From positions 32,636,708 through 32,700,707 of the forward strand of contig CM040127.1 of the NCBI GenBank assembly GCA_022559845.1: 64,000 nucleotides of DNA, read 5' to 3'. Position 1 is the first letter of the stretch; every line of letters begins with the position of its first letter. Shown piece by piece: positions 55,975 to 64,000 of the stretch. The DNA is from Amorphophallus konjac. Taxonomy: Eukaryota; Streptophyta; Magnoliopsida; Alismatales; Araceae. A model generated the notes under the pieces. That model saw only the letters and a list, made by a program, of their open reading frames with translations. It did no database searches and was not told the origin of the DNA. The position numbers and the translations under genes are program-made.

Positions 55975-56093
55975 TGTTGTAATAGTTGTAATGTTACACT
56001 TACGAGGGGGTTTTCCCTACTTTTCCCCTTAATAAAAGTATTAGGAGAAGGGGGATCGCTAGTACAGTGAAACCCTTCTCTTCCACGTTAACA
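55975..56093 (+). repeat. Copia right LTR
   Basis: It is 119 bp, TGTTGTAATAG...GTTAACA, with two substitutions relative to 6732-6850. Confidence 0.92.
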
Positions 56094-56605
56094 ACTATAG
56101 CCAACAATTATGCTATATATACAAGATTTGTTCTAAGTGGAAGAACTAATGGAGTCTACTTCTATGCAAAACGAGACCTAGAGCAATCAACAGAATTCAA
56201 ATACTATGAGCAACCCATTTTTTAACTGTTAAAAGCACTTCATCGAGGAAGTTTATTTCTTCGTAGAGCCAAAGTCTAAAAGCACGAGCAATTAAGAGCC
56301 CAGGTTTACAATGAATTGAATTTTTTTGCACCAAAATGATCACATTCTTCCGCATTCAATTCTTCTATTCTTCTGTACTTTAATTCCTCCACGTCTACCA
56401 ACTATTTAGATGCATCTTTATTCTATAACATTCTTCATATCTTTTTGTGTCGTACTTATTACCATAGAGCAGTTAAGGGATCTTAACATTTTGTGAAGGA
56501 TTGCTCGAGGGCAGGTCTTGTTGTGAATTGGGCACCCGAGTAGTAACATAAAATCGTGAGTGTCCGTGTGATTTGCTATTTATGTGCTCTATCCGTTGTT
56601 CTTAT
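56094..56605. other. Right flank, nothing recognised
   Basis: This is ordinary AT-rich intergenic sequence between the copia LTR and the MITE. No open frame or repeat is supported. Confidence 0.4.
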
Positions 56606-57588
56606 TTAGGGCTCGTTTGTTTCGGATCATTAGGGGATTTCAATAATTAGAATCCTGTATAATTTTATCTCAATCAAATAACTCAAAGTTGTCTCGACTT
56701 TTATATTGGGTGAATTTTTTAAAATAGAGAGAGAAAGATACAAAAGGATGGGTGTTAAATAATCTACAAAAGTTCCTCTCATGAAATTTCGAGATGAATT
56801 TCGAGGTCCAAAATCTGTGACACTCTGACATTTGTTCGAAGCAGAGATTTTTAAAAAAAATATACTTGAACAATCCCAATCAAAGGAGCCCTTAGATCTA
56901 AACTATTTTTAAGTCATAATTTTTATCTGCACTCTCATTCTCAGCTAGCACATGTAAACACAAATGTAGGATAGTTTCACACAAATTCACTTTTAAGACG
57001 GATATATCTGCAAAGAAAATATTATAATATTGATATTTTAGGCGATAGTACTTCGAGCAAAGAAAATATAAACTGCTTGTTTTGCTCAATAACAAGGATG
57101 CATCAAGTCAAAGGCGGTGGACATATGGCTAATTAAACACGCCTTTGATCTCTCCAATTAGTGTTTATAATCTTTATCTATGCCAAACTTGGGAACTATT
57201 TTTTCCTACAGGTTTTGAAATTCTGGGAAATGTCAAATGTCATCACGTAATGGAATCTATGTTTGTTTCTTTGACGGCAGAATTAAGGTTTCTTGGCATT
57301 TAGGTTTCGTTTAGAACGGAGATGACCTCCGTTGTTTTACGTAAAATCTATCTTCCGTACCATGTTCACCCTGTCAGAGGATTATTAGTCATGTAAAATC
57401 TTGAGAAGCAGCTCTCTCGTGTTATTTCGACGGATTGGAAAAACTTGACACTTTTGTGTCTGATTCTCTCTCCACTATAAAATCCTATCCTATCAAAAGT
57501 CGAGAAATGTTACGCTCATTTGATAAAAATTAAACCGAGATTTCAATGATCAGGATCCCCACTAAATTTGTTCCCAAACGAAGCCTTA
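56606..57588. mobile_element. PIF/Harbinger (Tourist-like) MITE with TTA duplication
   Basis: The left end GGGCTCGTTTG (from 56609) pairs with the right end, whose reverse complement reads GGCTTCGTTTG (to 57585). Both are flanked by TTA (56606-56608 and 57586-57588). Further inward the arms share GGGATTTCAATAATTAGAATCC-like wording and a TCTCGACTTTT-AT segment. It is about 977 bp with no transposase. Confidence 0.6.
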
Positions 57589-59383
57589 GCAGGTCATTGT
57601 ACTCAAGTTGTTCGTATCCCATATGTTTGTAATAGTCCCATCGACCTAAATGTTTAGCAAGTTCTATCTACCGCCCCATGGTGTCCAGGGACAAGTGGAC
57701 CCTATTTTGCGGCACGGCCCATGTAGCCCCCCCCCGGTTTAGCGTTTAAATGGGCCTCATCACGCGTGTGTCATGGAACCGAAGAACGTGGGTGGAATAC
57801 ACCAGGGGGCTTGCTTTGATCTCGTTAAACGGGACGATTTCGAACTCCAGCCAGGTGGAGAGTGATCGAATCAGGTGGACGTGGAGAAGAGGATACACAG
57901 TTGTTGTTTGTTTCGATATAATTATCTTGTTATAAAATAACTCGGTTTTAAAATTAAAATATTTTTAAATTTTTAAATGAGAACTACTTTCTTTGGACGC
58001 CCTTAAAAAATAAAACAAGGTTTTAAGTTGGTTAGCTCGTGATTTCAACTTGTTTTTTTTTTTCGTCGGGTTTGATTTCCCGAGGACGTGGACCTTAAAT
58101 TAAAGTAAGAAAATTTTAGTGCTATGTGGGACGACTTAATTTTATTTACACTATTTTACAATTAAAAACATTACCAAAACATATATATAATTAAATAACT
58201 ACAAAGTTTAACATTATCTTACAATGAAACAAACGTGCCTGCAAATAGCACACGATTCAAGAGAGGAGTTGCTCGAGCTCATCTCCGGTTTAACTCAGCT
58301 CTACTCGGCTCGAATAGTTAAATGAGCAAAGATTGACCTTGGAGGTGAAATTTGTTTGACTAAATGAGTCGCGTTTGAGCTTGACTTATCTCGGTTGATT
58401 AAGATCACAAGTCAATTTTAATAACATATATTTATTTAGATTTTAATTTAATATTATTAATACGTTGCAAGTATCGCCATTTTCAATCCTTAAATGTGTA
58501 CAATTTGCCATCATGGCATCATGTTTATTAGTTAAAATTTATTTTAGCAAATGTGTGATTAAAAAAGAGTAGACTTTTCAAAGCCAAGTGACTTTAAATG
58601 GGCGGGGATTAAAAGTGAGGTTCTAAATAAACTCGAGCTCAACTTTATCATCAATCGAATCATTGTTCGTGACCCAAGATTCTATTTTATCATCAGAATT
58701 ATTTTACAAAGATTTACCGTGATAAGAGGAAGGATGAAACAAACAAAGCACACTTGAACTTTTTGTATTCAATCTGATCGTAATATCATAAATAATAAAT
58801 AAAAATTGGGTCAATTTTGATATTCCATAAAGCCTGCAATGGAGACTAGAGACAAGTGTGAGTGCGAGCTCGAGCTTTGTTGGTAGAGAGTAGAGACAAC
58901 CTCAAGTTTGAGAAAGTTAGATTTAGCTTGGCTCGTTAACATCCCTAGCAAATCATACCTAAGATCATGGACGGTATCCTCTCAAAATTATTTTTAGAAA
59001 ACCATAAAAAAACCTAAATTGGCATCAAAGTATCATGTTAACGTTCATACTTCGTTAACTACTTAGTGGGTTAGGGGTTCCCAAAAATGGGATAAAAATC
59101 TCTACGGTAGAAAGAAAATTTACCGTTCTCGGATGTTAGAAATATATGAAAAACAGTAATAAAAAACTTTTGTTCCATGGGAAAAAATATCCGAAAAATT
59201 TAACTCCAGACTTAACAAATTCCTTCTTTCCGGGGAAAAAAATCAAAGTTCTCTCTTATTCTTTGTAGATCCCTCTTTCACTTTCTTACCAATCCGAGAC
59301 TTAGATTCATGTGAGAGATTTCCTGACAACCTCGACTTGTCAAGATTTATATGATTTTAGAGTATATTACTTTGAGAGAAAGG
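57589..59383. other. AT-rich intergenic
   Basis: No gene is recognised. A C-run lies near 57727. Around 58260-58400 and 58620-58920 there are GAGCTCGAGCT-rich words often seen in decayed plant transposons. Confidence 0.4.
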
Positions 59384-61060
59384 GTTTTCTTTAAGGAATT
59401 TTTATTAATATTTAACCTCTAAAAATTGGTATTAGAAAAAGACCCCAATAATTCACCTATTTAGTTAAAAACCCTCAAAATCTTCTCCGTTACACAAAAG
59501 ACCCTTGCCGTTGATTTTATGTACAATATTCAACCTAACTATGGTTAAACTTAACCCACCCATAGAGAGAGAGAGGGGGGGGAGTCATTCATGGCGATGC
59601 CCAAGAGGGAGAGGTAGTAGCCATGATGGAAAGGGGGAGAGAGGGCGAACCCATCCTCCCCGCCGTCGCCACCTTCATCTATGGCCTCACTCAACCCCAA
59701 CGGTACTCTCTCCCCTTCCTCCTCTTTGACCAATGCTATGCCATTCATAGATGCCAACTAACATCTCGGGTTGGAGCAAAGTGGCACTGGGTCAAGAATA
59801 CTTGGAGAAGAGGGGCAGAGCTCCACTTCTTGATGTCCATCAATGATTGAGAGCAACTTGATGCCCAAGAACTCCACCGGAGATGGCGTGAAGGAGAATA
59901 GCAATTCTTAGCTCACCCCTTCCATGATGTTCTTAAGAAGGATCGAAGGATCCCTAACTGAAGTGCTTACATGTTGATGGGACTTTTGGTGAGGATCTCT
60001 CTCGATGTCGAGGAGTTGTTGCGTCTCCTCCATGCCATCATCAAAGCCATCAAAAATTGTAAGGAGACGGCTGATCATGCATCTATGGAGGTGGAGTAGT
60101 CACCATCTTTGTTTTTCCCATCGAAGGAGTTCGATGCTATCTTTTTGACATCGGAGAGCGAGAAGAAGATTTTACAATAGATGGAGGGGAGAAATAGTAT
60201 GACATCTAGGGGAGGGAGGGCGTCAATGGACATCTCTCCCATCTCCCGTCGGCACCTCCACCAATGGGGTGGGATGTGCATAGAGAGAGACAGAGAGAGG
60301 GCACCATTGGGGGTCTTCCTTATGGATGGAAGGGTAGAGAGAGAGAGAGAGATGATAAAACGAGAAATAAAAAGTTAACAGGTTATGAGAGTGAAGTGAT
60401 GAAATGTTGTCGAAACTGAGGCAGTATATTCTTTTTGTCATGCGGTTGTTAATTTGAGGGTTTTTTTACTAAGGCATGCGCGTTTGGTAAGATGAGTGAG
60501 AATAGAAAGATTTTGCTGTGAAAATTGTGAAAACAGTGGACCCTATTTAATCATTGAAAATCTACTTATTTTTTTCAAAATCAACTCAAAAGTAGCTTTT
60601 AGTAGGGAGAGACAAAGTGTCATTTTGTGTCTTTTCTCTCTCTAGAATATAAGGAGGAGATTTTAAGTATTAAATTTTAAAAAAGTACATTAAATGCACT
60701 TGTCTACCTCATGTCCCCGACTTTCAATCTTCCGATGATTAGAATCTATTTGAAAATGTGATACCAAATGCACCTCACCTTAAGTTTGGAACGGATGTTA
60801 GAGGAAATATTTTAGAGATTCTAATTATTAGAATCTCCACCTCTTTAAAATTATTTCTAAATGTCTCAATGTCTCATCAATTTTTAAGTTTTACATATTT
60901 CAAGATTTAAAGTGAGATAAGGAGAACGCGGAGGATATTTCAAAATCTTCAAAAGTTTCTTAAGAATTTGAAAATTTTGGAGGTTTTAGTTAAATAGATA
61001 ATTAGGGGCATATTTTTCTAACATCAATTTTTAAGGGCTAAAAACTTAAAAGCCCAAAAT
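59384..61060. mobile_element. Inverted-repeat element with GC-rich gene-like interior
   Basis: The left arm at about 59405-59490 (TTAACCTCTAAAAATTGGTA, TTAGAAAAAGA, ATTTAGTTAAAAACC) is repeated in reverse complement at about 60965-61050. The left subterminal part to 59560 also matches 2213-2440. Inside, 59560-60370 is less AT-rich, with short open pieces but no family I recognise and no continuous frame. A second smaller inverted-repeat unit may lie at 60472-60775 (CGCGTTTGGTA against GTGCATTTGGTA reversed). It is probably a non-autonomous MULE-like element carrying foreign sequence. Confidence 0.5.
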
Positions 61061-61619
61061 AAATGAGAACTCCCCCCCCCCCTCCTCCCAAAAAAAACAA
61101 ACCCTAAACAAGCAAACTAAAATTTGGTTCCTCCCCAATGTGCGTCCTAACACTCCCAATCATCACATTTCCTCCGAAGCAAGCAAGCAAGACACCAAAA
61201 TAAGACACGTTCTGTGAGACCGCCCAACGGTTTGAGACCCCCTCGCGCAGAAGACCCCCCCCCGGGGGGGGGGCTCATTTGGGTCGGGGAAGGAGAAGAA
61301 AAGGGCAAGTTTACGACGTTTTGAACAGCAAAGCCATGTATTCTCGACTCTTCTAAATGCGGACGGGACCGCGAGGGATGCGATGGCGAGCTGGTGCCCG
61401 CCAGCCATCCCCCCCCCCCCCACCCACCTCTGGCGGTCCAAATACGTCTCTCTCTCCTCCTCCTCGTCCTTCCTTTGTTTGCAAGTCTTCTCTGTCCAGC
61501 GCAGCTGCCGCCCGTAAATTTGCCCTCTTCTTCTTCTGCTTCTTCTCCTTCCACACCCCTCCCACCCGCGTCCGGAACCATCTCTCGTGCGTGCCATTTC
61601 TGGCCCCCGCCCCGGACGA

Positions 61620-61683
<64 letters not shown>

Positions 61684-62600
61684 TACATATAAGGAGGGGT
61701 TCCCTCCTGTCGTCCGAGTTGCGGGGCTCGGCGGGCTCGGTGCCCCTCCAAAAAGAACCGGTACATCACTTCTTCTCTCTTCCTTCTGAATCCCCTCCTC
61801 CCCCCACCCTCACAGTTTAGTTGGCCAAGTTAGACACGGGTTTAATACCTTGATACACAACTTGTTTGGATGTAGTTTAATTAATGTAGTAGGCATATTA
61901 CATACATTCCCTCAAGATTTATGCTATTTCACTGTATATATTGTCATATTCTTCCGCTTGTATATCCTCACGATAGGTCGTGTTTTATCATGCACTATAT
62001 TTTTGTCATCATTTGTGATTTATTTGTTTTAACTCTAGATGATTAAGAGAGAGAGAGAGAGAAATATTAATTTATTTTTACTTAATTTTTTTATATAATC
62101 AAAATGAGGGCGTACATATGCCTCGTGAATCTTTCTTTCTCGTACATACTTCTCACAGTTTTGCATTGCCAATAGGATACTATCAGTATTGACATTGTTG
62201 AAATGAGAAAGATACGACTGAAATAGTATTGCATACTACGAGGGTGGTGTACTTGATGATGTAAAGCATATGAGGCTACAGACAAAATGCAAAAGATTAT
62301 GAGGGAATGTATGCAATTATCCACCTTAGTTTAATTAAAAGTTCACCTAGAGCAATCAAAAGATGATGGAAAAAGGCATAGTACTAACATGTACATGGGT
62401 ATGGGTTTTTTATTACAAAATTTTTATAAAATCTATACAACGAAATACGAGCCTATATTAATGGACAGATAAATTCTTTGCCGTGCAATTTTCATAACAG
62501 ATCTGAGTAATTATAGTTATATCCCTAATCCAACAGTGTGCATGACATTAATTAAGCAAGTATGCCAAGGGGTTTTTGTAAAGTAAGTTTGGATCCCGGC
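61061..62600. other. Intergenic with GC-rich block and AT microsatellite
   Basis: 61140-61620 is GC-rich and open in several frames on both strands without recognisable protein. It includes C- and G-runs (61250-61272 and 61410-61422). From 61850 on it is AT-rich with a short GA tract near 62047. No RNA gene is seen. Confidence 0.45.
61622..61690. repeat. (AT)n microsatellite
   Basis: It is an almost pure AT dinucleotide run with ATACAT ends. Frames through it give meaningless Tyr-Ile repeats. Confidence 0.95.
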
Positions 62601-63784
62601 GTCCTGGTTCTGGCCCATGGGCCGTGATGCAGGCGGTACGGCCCAATATCTTTCTCCTGTCTCTCCACTTGTTAGCGAGTCAGCGACAGATACCGGCACC
62701 TTCTCGTCTTATTCGTGACGTGGCACTTGCAACGGCCGTCCATTTAGGGTCATGCTGTGGCGGTGAGGAACGCACGTGCATCCCGGTACCGCCTCAACAA
62801 CCCTATTCTCCTCAACGCGGACTCCCGAGACGGCAGGGGAGAGCGGCACCTTTTCTAATGTTCCACTCGTCGTGTCGCCTGCGTTCCGGTGTCCCTGTGG
62901 AACACGTGAGGAGCACCTTACGGACGCAGCCCGCTGCGAATGCCCCTTTACATGGTGGCGTTTCGCCGATTCATGGCGGCCTACGCGTGGCCTCGAGTGA
63001 GCGCACCGGAGGGGACTGAACGGTCCCCCCCCCCCTCCTCCCGCCCGAACAGCACCTATTTATCTTGTCAGGAAATAAATAGCGAAAATAGTTATGAACG
63101 CATCTGTTTATTATGTCTTACTATATAAAAATGCAATTAATGCTATTTTATTAATTTACTTTTTATTCCAATGACGAGGTATTAATTTTGTTTACTCTTT
63201 AATCCCCTTTATTTTTTTCCCTCCCCCTTTTCATGCCTGTAAAAAGGTAATAAAGTGTTTATGTCAAAGTTTTGAATGACTCGTGTCAACTCGATATCAT
63301 ATCACGAGAGTCGGGATTCTCCGTAATAATGTAGGAATCGTCCGACTCAAATCGGTATAGTCCAATACAACAAAGCATGAATCTAATTGCACACGATGTA
63401 ATATGTCGTGAGAAATATATATATATATATATATGAACTCTAATTTTTTCCCTCCCTTCATCCGCATTACATGAATCGATGGGGGTCTAATTGGTAGCAA
63501 AGTTATAAACTGTCCACTTGTTCAGGAACTATGGTCATTATAAGAATAAATAATATTATGAAGAGGGGTCTTTTGCAATTTTATGTTCACAGGGTTATAC
63601 ATGCAAACACCCACCCCCCCACCCCCAACCTCACGTTCTTAACTCTCCTCCACAGGTTTCCTCGCACCAGATCCCAAAAAAAAGAGCACCGCTCTCACCA
63701 GATCCCCACCCCGCTTTGCCGTGAAGCGAGGAGGACGACCAAACGCGGAAGAAGAAGAAGAAGAAGAACAGAAGAGGAGAGAAG
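62601..63784 (+). promoter_or_regulatory. Probable upstream region of the terminal gene
   Basis: 62600-63030 is GC-rich and contains ACGT-core words of the ABRE/G-box kind (GACGTGGC near 62716, CACGTGCATC near 62773, ACACGTGAGG near 62902). 63060-63560 is AT-rich with a short (AT) run near 63415. The GAAGAAGAAGAAGAAG leader just before ATG 63785 looks like a plant 5' untranslated region. No TATA box is singled out, and the regulatory role is inference. Confidence 0.35.
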
Positions 63785-64000
63785 ATGATGCTGAGGAGCG
63801 CCTCCACGCCGATCCTGGGCTCCCTCCTCGCCTCCTCCTCGTGCGCTTCCCCCCACTTCCCCGAGAGCCCCAACCAGGCCGGCGCCGGCGGCATCGGCAA
63901 GCCCCTGGAGAGGACCCACTCCGACACCCTCCACAAGCTCTCCTTCCACCACGGCGGGGGCGCCCACGGCCCCCACACCCACCTCACCGCTGCCTCCTCG
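63785..64000 (+). CDS. Host gene start: MLRSxSTPxLGSLL-type protein (TPR-like superfamily?), partial
   Basis: ATG 63785, followed directly by a second ATG at 63788, opens a frame of 72 codons that runs off the window without a stop. The N-terminus MMLRSASTPILGSLLASS is the hallmark of a plant family whose members are annotated as tetratricopeptide-repeat-like proteins (MLLRSxSTPxLGSLL), and FPESPNQ and LERTHSDTLHKLSFHHGGG fit the Ser/His-rich part that follows. The TPR part would lie beyond the window, so the assignment rests on this motif alone. Codon use is strongly GC-biased at third positions, as in many monocot genes. A leader rich in GAAGAA precedes the start. The purine-rich context AAG before the first ATG is acceptable; either ATG could be used. 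Confidence 0.7.
   Translation, partial: MMLRSASTPILGSLLASSSCASPHFPESPNQAGAGGIGKPLERTHSDTLHKLSFHHGGGAHGPHTHLTAASS

Larger units (their letters stand above)
6732..56093 (+). mobile_element. Ty1/copia element with 119-bp LTRs, split by a Tat element
   Basis: Two nearly identical 119-bp LTRs (TGTTGTAATAG...GTTAACA; two differences seen) bound the element. A tRNA-iMet primer site follows the left LTR and a purine tract precedes the right LTR. The internal order is gag, protease, integrase, reverse transcriptase, RNase H, which is the copia order. The element is interrupted in gag by the giant insertion at 8120-52058. Five-base flanks do not match (ATAGA on the left, ACTAT on the right), so a target duplication is lacking. 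In addition, 222 bp of gag is present on both sides of the insertion. Together these make it likely that the two halves come from different copia copies. Wording of the reverse transcriptase (QTYGVDYDETFAPVAKMN) fits the Ivana/Ale side of copia, but the lineage is not certain. Confidence 0.85.

Noticed and set aside
61353..61820. Open frames through the (AT)n tract
   Set aside because: Tyr-Ile repeats from a dinucleotide microsatellite.

Overview
This is a nuclear DNA window from a flowering plant. Most of it is nested LTR retrotransposons. The single convincing host gene runs off the right edge at 63785-64000. Its GC-rich coding start, together with the monocot-like mixture of elements, suggests a monocot, but the window alone cannot fix the species.

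Layout. 1-6731 is left flank. It holds a diverged direct duplication (1-308 and 3461-3790), several small inverted-repeat elements, and a broken GC-rich F-box/kelch (OR23-like) gene fragment at about 840-2200. 6732-56093 is a Ty1/copia element with very short 119-bp LTRs. It is split inside gag by a giant Ty3/gypsy element of the Tat type (8120-52058; LTRs about 5.0-5.1 kb; 43.9 kb as it stands, about 28 kb once later insertions are subtracted). Three younger elements sit inside the Tat element. A minus-strand solo LTR of a Tekay-like family lies in the left Tat LTR (12636-15208, target duplication ATTTA). A complete Tekay-like chromovirus lies at 30100-39865 (target duplication GAATG). A 3.67-kb solo LTR of another family lies at 41699-45366 (target duplication CCAGG). 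56094-64000 is right flank with a PIF/Harbinger-like MITE, a larger inverted-repeat element at 59384-61060, an AT microsatellite and the start of the host gene.

The most notable content is between the Tat pol genes and the 3' LTR. There are two genes on the strand opposite to gag-pol, each with its own TATA box. Gene 1 (29381 down to 26761) can be resolved into seven exons with canonical splice sites and only phase-0 introns. It predicts a 707-residue plant-mobile-domain (PMD) protein with a long C-terminal coiled coil. Gene 2 (45703 down to 40597) has two exons and predicts about 451 residues of a PMD-related (DUF7745-like) protein. Its second exon is split only by the CCAGG-flanked solo LTR. 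Both reading frames are otherwise open, whereas gag-pol of the same element carries several stops and frame changes. Antisense ORFs are known in Tat-lineage elements, and PMD proteins are known from both hosts and transposons. Two separate, spliced, TATA-driven PMD-family genes in one element is the part worth pursuing.

A second anomaly is the copia/Tat junction. The two copia halves overlap by 222/233 bp of gag, neither the Tat element nor the copia element has matching target-site duplications, and the overlapping copies differ by an 11-bp deletion. This points to a recombination chimera, or an assembly join, rather than a simple insertion.
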